From positions 1 through 64,000 of the forward strand of contig JBELIG010000001.1 in NCBI GenBank assembly GCA_042091035.1: a stretch of DNA of 64,000 nt, in the 5' to 3' direction. This DNA is from AM-2324 sp042091035. Lineage in GTDB: Bacteria > Bacteroidota > Bacteroidia > Chitinophagales > Saprospiraceae. A program made the translations under genes and the position numbers. Shown here piece by piece: positions 26,392-35,700 of the stretch (positions within the stretch are counted from its first letter, which is position 1; each line of letters begins with the position of its first letter). The notes beneath the pieces are model-generated. The model saw only the letters and a list, made by a program, of their open reading frames with translations, did no database searches and was not told where the DNA came from.

Positions 26392-26880
26392 ATGAACTTC
26401 GTTAGTGAACAAGTAATCGAAGAAGCCATGGCGGCTTTTGAGTTGAGTGAAAAAACTGAAAAAACAGTCAAAAAGTCGTTTCAGGAAAACCAACAAATGC
26501 TTTACACCTATTTGTTTTCTGATAGTTTTTCCTTTCTGAAGGATGGCGAAAAAGAAATATTTCTCTACCTAGCCCTACTTGTCTATAAATCATTCAATAC
26601 TGTTAACCCAGACCTTGAAGCTATTGCAGAAGCGACTATTGGTCAATATGAAGAACGAAACTGGGAAAAATGGAATGACGCCAAGGGTAAAACGGTCACT
26701 GATAAACTAGATACATTTTTTCTAAACTACCCGCAAGAAGACCTGCTTGCACTAATTGAAGATTCACTGATTGACGAAGAAGAAGAGGATAATTACTTCA
26801 ACTTCACAAAAGAAGGAAAAGAAATCATGATCATAGGTTTAAAAACCTTGATAGATGCTTTACACGGGCTAGAGGATTAG
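26392..26880 (+). CDS. Acidic helical protein of unknown function
   Basis: The 162-residue protein is soluble and strongly acidic toward its end ('DSLIDEEEEDNYFNFTKEG'). Predicted structure is all-helical, with no signal peptide, cysteines or enzymatic motif. It is a single gene, divergent from the exonuclease gene and overlapping the convergent deacylase gene by four bases. I do not recognise the family; a good -7 box and clean start support it as a real gene. Confidence 0.6.
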   Translation: MNFVSEQVIEEAMAAFELSEKTEKTVKKSFQENQQMLYTYLFSDSFSFLKDGEKEIFLYLALLVYKSFNTVNPDLEAIAEATIGQYEERNWEKWNDAKGKTVTDKLDTFFLNYPQEDLLALIEDSLIDEEEEDNYFNFTKEGKEIMIIGLKTLIDALHGLED

Positions 26881-26885
26881 CCCGT
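26864..26885. terminator. Stem-loop spanning two overlapping stop codons
   Basis: ACGGGCTA (26864-26871) pairs perfectly with TAGCCCGT (26878-26885) around a 6-base loop. It contains the stop codons of both convergent genes and has no T-run on either side. Confidence 0.4.
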
Positions 26886-27809
26886 TACCTCTTCAATCAA
26901 AAAGAAGCCATCCTCTCCTTGGGCCTGGTATAAAGGCATCAACATTAAACCACTGCGATCTGCATATATTGGTCCATTACTATCTCTGGCAAGTAAAGTC
27001 CCAGAGTCTATTGCTTGAAAATTTAAAAAGCCAGGCTGCATGGTAAAATCATCGTCTTGCTCAATATTATGAGCATATAATAATCGGGTCACTTCAGGCA
27101 AGCCGTCTGCATATTGCTTAAGAATCTTATCATGATGGCTTTCAACATCCGTAGGATGCACACAACCCAACTCTCTCAAGCAACTCACCATAGCTGAAAT
27201 AGCTCGATTCTCTGAAAGAGCCTCAACATGCTGACCTGCCTCAAATACAATCGAAGTCATATCAAGATCCCAATAATGATTGTTAAAATAATGTAGAGAA
27301 GTTCCTTTAATACCATCTAGCATTCCTAGTACTACTGGAGCATGCATAGACTTGGCAAGCTTCAAACTCTTCTCACTACCATTAGGTATAGAAAATATAC
27401 CACCACTAGCGGTTGTTGTATGGATATCTAATACACATACCTCACGAGCATCGTAGCGTTTAATCGCTGCTCGTATAGCAGCTAACAAATCGGCAATCTC
27501 TTTATCTTCAAAGGTCAAATCTCCGTATACCTGGGACTCTATATCTATTATTTTTTTATTTACCCATGATCTGTTTAGATCTCTTTCATTGAAACGTTTC
27601 CCTTGTTCTATAGCTTGAAGGTTTCCTCTAAGACCAACCAAAGCACCTTTGAATTCAAATCCAGCATTCTTTTCTTTCTCCTGCTCAAGCATTTGGAGAA
27701 GAGATTCTACGGCATGAATACCTGCAGGTTCATTACCATGCATCCCTCCAATCACAATCAATAGTGGACCTTTGTTCCCTTCCGAATATCTTCCGATCAA
27801 ACGATTCAA
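26877..27809 (-). CDS. Succinylglutamate desuccinylase/aspartoacylase-family zinc hydrolase
   Basis: The 310-residue protein has the AstE/AspA zinc site: H24 and E27 in GGMHGNEPAG and H130 in 'VLDIHTTTASGG'. It also has the substrate-binding 'NERDLNRSW' (about 74-82) and the likely catalytic glutamate in 'VFEAGQH'. Members remove an acyl group from amino acids or carboxylates; the substrate is not evident here. No arginine-catabolism genes are adjacent, so the AstE role itself is unlikely. It is a lone gene, convergent with the 26392 gene. Confidence 0.85.
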   Translation of the reverse strand: MNRLIGRYSEGNKGPLLIVIGGMHGNEPAGIHAVESLLQMLEQEKEKNAGFEFKGALVGLRGNLQAIEQGKRFNERDLNRSWVNKKIIDIESQVYGDLTFEDKEIADLLAAIRAAIKRYDAREVCVLDIHTTTASGGIFSIPNGSEKSLKLAKSMHAPVVLGMLDGIKGTSLHYFNNHYWDLDMTSIVFEAGQHVEALSENRAISAMVSCLRELGCVHPTDVESHHDKILKQYADGLPEVTRLLYAHNIEQDDDFTMQPGFLNFQAIDSGTLLARDSNGPIYADRSGLMLMPLYQAQGEDGFFLIEEVTG

Positions 27810-27933
27810 ATTATCATCTTTTTTGTTAGGTCTGCTAATTTAATAAGAAGCCTTGAGTAGACAAGTATTGTACATGCAAAAACTGATAAATGTCTTATGT
27901 TCAGCTTTATTTTAATTAGCTGATTAATATTTA

Positions 27934-27941
27934 TAACTTTG
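27934..27941 (+). promoter_or_regulatory. -7 box for the GT2 gene
   Basis: TAACTTTG is an exact TAnnTTTG match ending 20 bases before the ATG at 27962. A weak TTTAAT lies about 20 bases farther upstream. Confidence 0.5.
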
Positions 27942-27961
27942 CGTTTCCAATGTAAAATACA

Positions 27962-28690
27962 ATGAGTAGGAAAATGACATTATCAATTCTTATACCCGCA
28001 TACAACGAGGAAAAAACCTTGCACCTAATCTTAGATAAGGTAGCAGCGGTTAAACTTGTGAACAACATTGAAAAAGAGATCATAATAGTTAACGATTGCT
28101 CATCTGATGATACAGAAGGTGCTATCAAAAGCTATATGGAATCTCATCCAGAGCTTTCAATTAGTTACTATGCACATGAAGTAAACAAAGGAAAAGGAGC
28201 TGCACTTCATACAGGAATTCAAAAAGCTAAAGGAGATTATCTAATCATCCAAGATGCCGACCTTGAATACGATCCAGAAGAATACAACATCTTACTAAAA
28301 CCTATACTCACAGGCTTTGCAGATGTAGTTTACGGATCTCGTTTTATGGGCGGTAATCCACACCGAATATTGTTCTTCTGGCACTCTATTGGAAATAAAT
28401 TCCTAACCGCATTATCTAATGCCTTCACTAACTTAAACCTTACGGATATGGAGACTTGTTACAAGCTCTTCAAAACGGAGATCATTCAAGGTTTAAATCT
28501 TAAAGAAAAACGATTCGGTTTTGAACCTGAAGTAACTGCAAAGATCGCACGAGTTCCAAAGGTAAGAATCTATGAAGTTGGTATATCATACTACGGAAGG
28601 ACCTACGAAGAAGGAAAGAAAATAGGCTGGAGAGATGGCTTCAGAGCAATCTACTGCATCGTTAAATACAACATCTTCTCGAAAAAATAA
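27962..28690 (+). CDS. Family-2 glycosyltransferase, polyprenol-phosphate-mannose synthase-like
   Basis: The 242-residue protein has the GT-A motifs of the DPM1/polyprenol-phosphate sugar synthase group: '[12 protein letters not shown]' (9-20), D45 in 'VNDCSSDDT', '[12 protein letters not shown]' (75-86), D98-x-D100 for the metal-nucleotide sugar, and 'DMETCYKLF' and '[13 protein letters not shown]'. Such enzymes move a sugar from a nucleotide to a lipid carrier at the inner membrane. It lacks C-terminal membrane spans, as in the shorter DPM1-like enzymes. It may feed the TMTC-like transferase (9825), but nothing in the layout proves it. The start may be Met1 or Met5. Confidence 0.87.
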   Translation: MSRKMTLSILIPAYNEEKTLHLILDKVAAVKLVNNIEKEIIIVNDCSSDDTEGAIKSYMESHPELSISYYAHEVNKGKGAALHTGIQKAKGDYLIIQDADLEYDPEEYNILLKPILTGFADVVYGSRFMGGNPHRILFFWHSIGNKFLTALSNAFTNLNLTDMETCYKLFKTEIIQGLNLKEKRFGFEPEVTAKIARVPKVRIYEVGISYYGRTYEEGKKIGWRDGFRAIYCIVKYNIFSKK

Positions 28691-28724
28691 AAAAAAGACG
28701 CATACCAAATATGCGTCTTTTTTT
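28691..28724. terminator. Bidirectional intrinsic terminator
   Basis: GACGCATA (28697-28704) pairs with TATGCGTC (28710-28717) and is flanked by A-runs and T-runs, so it works in both directions between the GT2 gene and the convergent LysE gene. Confidence 0.9.
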
Positions 28725-29373
28725 ATAATACCCGGATTAGCATTACTACTCCAAAAAAGATTATTGCTATACCTGATATAAGTGTGAACTTCAATATGAA
28801 ACCTGATTCAATTCTATGTTTAATCTTAGCGGCCATAAAGACTTTTGCCGAATCTAAAGTTATAAGAGTTAGTATGATCCCAAGAAAAAATAAAAAGGCA
28901 TCCTGATTGCTCTTTCCTACTAAAACTGTACTTGCAATCCCTGCCCAAAACAAGATAGTAAACGGATTGACCGAATTAATTAAAGCACCTTTCAACATGT
29001 GGCTAAGAGGATGTTTCTGCTCAACCTCATCTGCACTCACAATTTCTAAATCATCTTGATTAATCGCACTAGTATCTTTCATTTTCTTTCTGGCCCCAAC
29101 AATAAGCCCCAAACCAAAGACTGTTAATATAATTCCTCCACCCACGCCAACAATAGGTTCAAAATTTGGGTTCTCAATTACATTCAATAATTCTCCTATT
29201 CCAAAATAGGCTGCTGAAAAACATACAATATCACTGCACCAAACACCAATACCAACCATTAAGCCAGCTCGAACACCATACTCGAGACTAGTACTAACAA
29301 GCGCAAGCAATAATGGCCCTATCATTATACTCAAAGTCAATCCTAAAAATACTCCCTCGATTAAAGAATTCAT
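28723..29373 (-). CDS. LysE-family exporter
   Basis: The 216-residue membrane protein has about six spans and the LysE/RhtB pattern: 'GLTLSIMIGPLLLALVSTSLEYGVRAGLMVGIG' at the N-terminus, with the conserved 'NPFTILFWAGI' in the second half. Family members export amino acids or related metabolites. A charged cytoplasmic loop near residues 90-120 ('GARKKMKDTS..') separates the two halves. Its ATG overlaps the end of yjbQ by one base. Confidence 0.88.
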   Translation of the reverse strand: MNSLIEGVFLGLTLSIMIGPLLLALVSTSLEYGVRAGLMVGIGVWCSDIVCFSAAYFGIGELLNVIENPNFEPIVGVGGGIILTVFGLGLIVGARKKMKDTSAINQDDLEIVSADEVEQKHPLSHMLKGALINSVNPFTILFWAGIASTVLVGKSNQDAFLFFLGIILTLITLDSAKVFMAAKIKHRIESGFILKFTLISGIAIIFFGVVMLIRVL

Positions 29374-29783
29374 CAGCTTATTATATTTGCTATCAGTCGG
29401 CGTCTGCCTCCATTGTTTCTAAATTCACAAAGATAAATACCCTGCCAAGTACCCATGGCGAGCGCACCATCTATAATTGGAATCTGAATACTGCTTCCAA
29501 TCAATGCAGCTTTTATATGAGCAGGCATGTCGTCAGGTCCTTCCTCTGTATGCTTAATACCAGGAATATGCTCCGGAACTAAGCCATTAAAAATCAGTTC
29601 AAAATCTTCTCTTACTGTTGGGTCTGCGTTCTCATTAATACAAATTGCAGCAGAAGTGTGTTGTATAAACAAGGTCAATAATCCTGAATTAGGCCAATTC
29701 GGAATGCTTTGCCTGACTTCAGAATCGATAATATGATAGCCTCTTGGCTTCTCTTTTAGTTCGATTTTATAATTTTTGACCAT
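29373..29783 (-). CDS. yjbQ: YjbQ/UPF0047-family protein
   Basis: The 136-residue protein has the family signatures 'FIQHTSAAICINENADP' and 'GPDDMPAHIKAALIGSS', with a C-terminal 'GTWQGIYLCEFRN..RRR'. The E. coli protein has weak thiamine-phosphate synthase activity in vitro; the true role is uncertain. It is soluble and cytoplasmic. It precedes the LysE gene with a one-base overlap. A TATTTTTG (minus strand, plus 29791-29798) eight bases upstream may be its -7 box. Confidence 0.88.
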   Translation of the reverse strand: MVKNYKIELKEKPRGYHIIDSEVRQSIPNWPNSGLLTLFIQHTSAAICINENADPTVREDFELIFNGLVPEHIPGIKHTEEGPDDMPAHIKAALIGSSIQIPIIDGALAMGTWQGIYLCEFRNNGGRRRLIANIIS

Positions 29784-29852
29784 TTTTAAGCAAAAATAAA
29801 GAAAGCCATAGACATAAACTACTTAGATTTGAGGCATATTAATAATAGTGGA

Positions 29853-32738
29853 ATGGAAGGGATCTTTGAAAAAGCATTTTTGGACAATTTCGAAGGGGAA
29901 GTAGAAACAACTTTACTTCATCGGTCGGTATATGCAACTGATGCATCTGTCTACAGAGAACTTCCAAGGGCTATCTGTTATCCTAAGAACACCTCTGACG
30001 TTCAAAAATTGGTTGCTTTTGCAGCTAAAAAAAGAATCGGCTTAATACCAAGGGGAGGAGGAACATCTCTTGCAGGGCAATGTGTTGGAGCAGGCATTGT
30101 AGTAGATCTTAGTAGGCACTTTAATAAAATACTAGAACTAAATGTAGCTGAAAAATGGGTCCGTGTACAAGTCGGTATGGTGCGCGACGAACTAAACTAT
30201 CAACTTAAAGATCACCAGCTTTTTTTCGGACCAAATACATCAACAGCCAACAGATGTACCCTTGGAGGGATGTTTGGAAATAATTCAAGTGGAACAAGTT
30301 CTATAAGATATGGGACAAGCCGAACCAAAACCCTTGGAGCTAAAGTCGTTCTAAACAATGGACATATCCAAACCTTCCAACGCGAAGCCACAAAACATCA
30401 ACATCCCGAAGTAGAACGTATACTATCAAATACCCTTTCCTTAGGGCAAGAGGAAGAACTTAAAAATGCACTGAATGAATACTTTCCCAAAAAGGATATT
30501 CACAGAAGAAATTCAGGATATGCACTAGACAGTCTTTTAGGTAGCGATGCCGAAAATAACGTATTGGATATCCTTTCAGGATCAGAAGGTACACTTGGAA
30601 TTTGTACAGAACTCACCCTGAAACTTGATGATTTTCCACCAGAAAACCTTAGCCTTATATGTCCGCACTTCGAGGATGTAATTGAATGTTTAGAAGCTGT
30701 TCAGACTTGCATGAAACACCCGCTATATGCCTGTGAAATGATGGATGATGTAATTCTAAGTTGTACAGCATCTAACCCGCTTTATGCAAAGAAAAGATTT
30801 TTCGTTCATGGCAAACCTAAAGCCCTACTAATCCTAGAACTTCGTTCTTCTGATCCTGCAAAATTAAAAATACAAGTTGATCATCTAATGAAAGACTTGC
30901 AACAGAAAACAAAAGCAAAACATATAGCTGTAGTTGAAAAGGAACAAAGTCAAGACGTATGGGAGTTGCGCAAAGCTGGACTTGGATTGTTAGCAAACTT
31001 AAGTACGAGTAGCAAAGCCGTCGCCTGTATTGAGGATACCGCTGTTTCCTTGGAAGATCTGCCTGCTTATATCAATGACTTCACACAAATCATGAAACAT
31101 TTTGGGCAAGAAGCCGTCTACTATGCTCATGCCGGTGCTGGTGAAATACACTTAAGGCCTATCCTTAACTTAAGCACTGTAGAAGGTAAAAAAGACTTTA
31201 GAGACATCAGTGCGGCAGTAGCCAATCTGGTAAAAAAATATAAAGGTTCATTGTCGGGAGAACATGGAGACGGACGAGTACGTGCAGAGTTCTTAAAGTC
31301 AGTTTACGGGCCAACTATTTATGCTGGTTTCGTAAAATTAAAAGAGATCTGGGATCCGAATAACATTTTTAATCCAGGTAAAATAGTCTTTGCGCCTCCC
31401 ATGGATGAAAACCTAAGAGACCAAATACCGTTCAAAGAAAAAATAAAATCAGAGGCACTTGATCAGTCTATCAACCTAATCCAAATAGCTGACAAATGTA
31501 ATGGATCGGGAGATTGCAGAAAGGGTGTAAACGCACTTGGCCAAATGTGCCCATCCTTTAAGGCATCGGATGAAGAAATACACACCACCCGAGCAAGGGC
31601 TAATGCATTTAGGGAATTTCATCAAGTCCATGCAGAGCAAGAGATTAAATTAGACGATGAAGATCTAAAAAAAGTCTTACAGCATTGTGTTAGCTGTAAA
31701 GCTTGTTCCACAGAGTGCCCCTCAAATGTAGATATGGGCTTGTTGAAAATGGTTTTTGAAGAATACTATAATAAATCAAGAAGCTTTTCATTTAAAAGAT
31801 ACTTCTTTGGAAATATCTACATGTTCAATCAACTAGGCAGCAAGCTAAATGGGATTTCCAATCTTATTATCCAATCAAAAATAGGAAAGCATACGCTACA
31901 AAAAATCCTAAACATTCATCCAGATCGATCTTTGCCAAGGCTCAAAAAATTTGACTTTAGCAGATGGATAAAAAGCCTAGAAACAAGAGAGGATGGAGCG
32001 ACCAATAACAAAGTTGGATTATTAATTGATGAGTTTAATCGTTTCAATAATCCAAGCCTATTTCCAATGGCAGCTCAAATCCTAAAGTCCATAGGATTTG
32101 AGGTGTCCGTAATTGACTTGAAACAAAGTGGAAGAGCACTATTTTCAAAAGGATATATTGAAGAAGGTCGAATGGTCGCAAAACATAACTTGACGCATCT
32201 CAATTACTACATAGAAAACAAAATACCTGTAGTTGGTCTTGAGCCCTCTGCCATATCCTGTTTTTGGGACGAATATCAAAAACTAAAAGACCTCGATAAA
32301 ACTCAAACTTCCAAACTTGCACAGTTTAGTTGGACGTTCAGCAGTTTTCTTGCAGAGTCTTTTGAAAAAGGTCTTTTCGCCAAAGAGGTTTTTAATGCTA
32401 AAAAGAGAAATATATTACTACATACTCACTGCCACGAAAAAGCATTGGGAAATCCAGACAAAACCCTTCAAGCATTAAGCATTCCTATTGGACACCATGT
32501 ACAGCATGTAAATAGTGCCTGCTGCGGAATGGCAGGGTCCTATGGATATGAAAAAGAAAATTACAGCATGAGCCAAAAGATGGCTCGGCTGTCTTTAATT
32601 CCAGCTATCGATGAAAAAACAGATGACTGGACCATTGCTGCCCAGGGCATAAGTTGTATGCATCAAATAGAAGATCTTTCCCAAAGAACCCCACTGCATC
32701 CAGTAGAAATATTCTATCAAGCTCTTTCGGATCAATAG
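29853..32738 (+). CDS. FAD-linked oxidase fused to Fe-S/CCG oxidoreductase (D-lactate/glycolate dehydrogenase-like)
   Basis: The product (961 residues from the ATG at 29853; an upstream TTG at 29829 would add eight) joins three parts. The first is an FAD-binding PCMH domain with 'PRGGGTSLAGQCVG' and 'GPNTSTANRCTLGGM'. The second is an FAD-oxidase C-terminal domain with 'SGEHGDGRVRAEF'. The third is a ferredoxin-like region (C612-x2-C615-x2-C618-x3-C622-P) and a CCG domain (C890-C891). Such fused proteins oxidise D-lactate, glycolate or similar 2-hydroxyacids and pass electrons to the quinone pool. The first Fe-S motif is shortened ('CNGSGDCRKG..QMCPSF'). Its 3' end overlaps the convergent T9SS gene by seven bases. 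Confidence 0.92.
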   Translation: MEGIFEKAFLDNFEGEVETTLLHRSVYATDASVYRELPRAICYPKNTSDVQKLVAFAAKKRIGLIPRGGGTSLAGQCVGAGIVVDLSRHFNKILELNVAEKWVRVQVGMVRDELNYQLKDHQLFFGPNTSTANRCTLGGMFGNNSSGTSSIRYGTSRTKTLGAKVVLNNGHIQTFQREATKHQHPEVERILSNTLSLGQEEELKNALNEYFPKKDIHRRNSGYALDSLLGSDAENNVLDILSGSEGTLGICTELTLKLDDFPPENLSLICPHFEDVIECLEAVQTCMKHPLYACEMMDDVILSCTASNPLYAKKRFFVHGKPKALLILELRSSDPAKLKIQVDHLMKDLQQKTKAKHIAVVEKEQSQDVWELRKAGLGLLANLSTSSKAVACIEDTAVSLEDLPAYINDFTQIMKHFGQEAVYYAHAGAGEIHLRPILNLSTVEGKKDFRDISAAVANLVKKYKGSLSGEHGDGRVRAEFLKSVYGPTIYAGFVKLKEIWDPNNIFNPGKIVFAPPMDENLRDQIPFKEKIKSEALDQSINLIQIADKCNGSGDCRKGVNALGQMCPSFKASDEEIHTTRARANAFREFHQVHAEQEIKLDDEDLKKVLQHCVSCKACSTECPSNVDMGLLKMVFEEYYNKSRSFSFKRYFFGNIYMFNQLGSKLNGISNLIIQSKIGKHTLQKILNIHPDRSLPRLKKFDFSRWIKSLETREDGATNNKVGLLIDEFNRFNNPSLFPMAAQILKSIGFEVSVIDLKQSGRALFSKGYIEEGRMVAKHNLTHLNYYIENKIPVVGLEPSAISCFWDEYQKLKDLDKTQTSKLAQFSWTFSSFLAESFEKGLFAKEVFNAKKRNILLHTHCHEKALGNPDKTLQALSIPIGHHVQHVNSACCGMAGSYGYEKENYSMSQKMARLSLIPAIDEKTDDWTIAAQGISCMHQIEDLSQRTPLHPVEIFYQALSDQ

Positions 32739-35700
32739 GCAATTAGACGTCCGCTATATTTATATCCATCTATTTCCAGTTGATAAAAGCAAAGTCCACT
32801 AATATTCTCTGCCTGCACGTTTATGCTTGAGTCTCCACTATTGAATTCTAACTGTTGTTCCGAGAGCATTAATCCAGAAGGACTATACATTCTTAATATT
32901 CCAATCCGGGACTTATAATTTGCACTAAGCCATATAGTAAATGAATCTTTAAATGGATTTGGGCCAAGTTCTAATTTAGGTCTCAGTTTTAAATCGATAA
33001 AATTAGTACTCAACTCGGCTACGCTACCGTCCATCAAATATGCCTCATTTACAAAGGATGAATCTAGCCAGATAAGCTCTGACCATTTACAAGATCGCTT
33101 TGCTCTGACGCTAAGCTCAATCATAAAGAAATCCGAGGTCTCATTGTTACCAATATTATCAAAGGCAAAGGTCAAAACACCCTCCCTCAAAGCGTCAAGG
33201 TTTAGGATAGATTGATCAAAGCCATAAGGCTTCTTGAAGCCTTCAATTTCAATTGCTTCCGTATCAAAATTTAGTCGGCCCTGTAATCCCAATAATTGAC
33301 TTAACTTGGTTTGTATAGTTAACGTATAAGACTGCCCCGCTAAAAGGTCCTGATTAGAGAAATAAAGTGGGTATGTTGCTTCATAGTTTCGTTCCTCCAC
33401 TTGCTTTTCAATCAAGTTATCCACACTGTTGTTTACATCTCCGACCTTTATGGCAAAGAAATCAGTATTAGAATTACTAGCTTCAAGCGGACTATGAATA
33501 ATGTACTCAGGTATGTCCTCTTGAAATGGGTTTTCAGGGTTGTCAAATTCAAAATTAACGGGTACAAACCTCCACGATTCATTATTTGGAAAGGCAGCAT
33601 CTAGACCTAAGATGACCTTACGCATCATCACAATATCAATAGTCGTTATTGTACCACTATTATTAACATCAGCGGCAATAAGCTTGTATGGACTGTTTAG
33701 TAATTGAATTTGGAGAATGTGTTGTTTTACTCTCACAACATCTAAGGTTGTCACACCCTCATCAATAGGTCCATCATGAAAAGGACGAAGCGTAAATGTA
33801 TCGTTCTCCAACAGATTATTAAACTCAAAAGACCCCTCGTTATCTGTTAAATTCGTCAATAGTAACTCCTCTAAGTGGATATCTATATCCTCTAAGTAAT
33901 TTATGTTTTCTGTCATTACTGCTCCAGCTATATGGAGATCATCCGCCAAACAATAACCAATAGTATCCTGTATCACAACCGTTGAAGTACATGAAGCAAC
34001 ATTACCTGAAGCATCGGACACAATAATTGAATAAGTAAATTCTCCTTCCTCTTCGCAAGAAAAACCATAACTGCTAAGACCATTTAAGGATTCAAATACA
34101 AATGATAGAGCGTTACAATTATCAACACTTTCTATTGCAAGATCCGAAGCATGAACAAAGACTGAATCATTAATTGTGATCTGATAAACGCTATCTCGAC
34201 ACAGTGCAATAGGAGCTGTACAGTCCTCAACAATTATGTTTACTGTTTTAACTGTGGAATTATCACAATTATCTGTTACAAGATAAGTTGCTTCATAAAT
34301 ACCTGCAGGTACATCAACATAAGGACCAAGTTGATCTCCGTTCGGTATGTCTGTACTTACAGTAAGGCTAGTGGATGATGAACAATCATTTATCACTGGC
34401 ATAGCCAGCATCAAGTCAGCTAAACAGTTACTTTCATTTAAGCAAATGAATTGCTCTGAGACCTCAACTTCAGGAGCGGTTTCATCAATGATGCTGATTA
34501 ATTGTGTATGCTGTATAATTCCATCAGAACTATTCTGTGCCCCAAATGAAGAATGGAAGACTAGACTATCTAAAACACCATTTCCATCAAAATCTATTTG
34601 AGCATCTACTTCTGAAAAGTCGGTAAAAACATTACCCTGCTGAATATCATAGGTACACCAATTTATTACTGTCCATTCTCTAAAGAAAGCATAGCAAGTA
34701 TTTAACCCTACATTAAAATCAATATCGTTAAAAGCAGTTGCGATCAAAGCACATTGCTGATCAAATACAGCTGGAGTTTCGTACACTCCTAAAGTATCCG
34801 TTGGACATTCAATAACTAGATCCTCCTGAAATCGAACGCCCCAATTATCCGTTTGATTAATATAAATATATTGACTACAAACATCCTTTACAGAGCCTGA
34901 GGCATCAAGAACCTGCCAGCTTCGTTCAACATAACCTTCAGTACAATCATCTAACTCAAGTATTACATCATAAACTTCACTGTAAAAACAATTATCGTTG
35001 AATTGAGCAACACCAAAGACTTCTAGAACTGAGTAGTCTCCGGCATCAATTGCAGCTAAGTAATCTTCCACAAATATATTGCATTGAATACTATCCGCAT
35101 CGGGGCAAAATACAAGCTCTGGATCAATATTATCTTGAACAAATACGGTAATCACAGCTTCATTTGTATTACCAAAGCAATCTACTGCCCGCACTACAAC
35201 GGGAACCGCAGTACCAATCTCAGCACAACAGAACTGAATTGTTTCCGAGAACTCCAAGTTTTGCATTAAGCCACAGAGGTCGGTTTGCTTTTTTATTTCA
35301 AAGTAATCTAAACAACAATTGTCAAAGCTACCCTGATCAAAGGTCTGTGCAAGTACCTCATTCAAACCAAGCTCATTAAGACCAATCAAGGATGAAGGTG
35401 CAGTAACCATTACAGGTACACTATTATCCTCGACAATAAGTGTTCCTATTTTTATTGTCTCATTGTTACATTCATCTCTAACTTTATATTCAATACTATG
35501 CGACCCGAGTCCTAAGCCTGGAAAAGGTATAAAACCACCTTCACTACCGTCTACGCCGTTTTGATAAACTAACTCACCCAGTTCACAAAAAATCGCAACA
35601 TCAAATGATGAACAATTGTCCGAAACCAATGGCCCTGGGATGTATCCCATAGTTTTACAGAGAGTATTACCTGAGGCTGGAATTTCTGCATTTAGACTTA

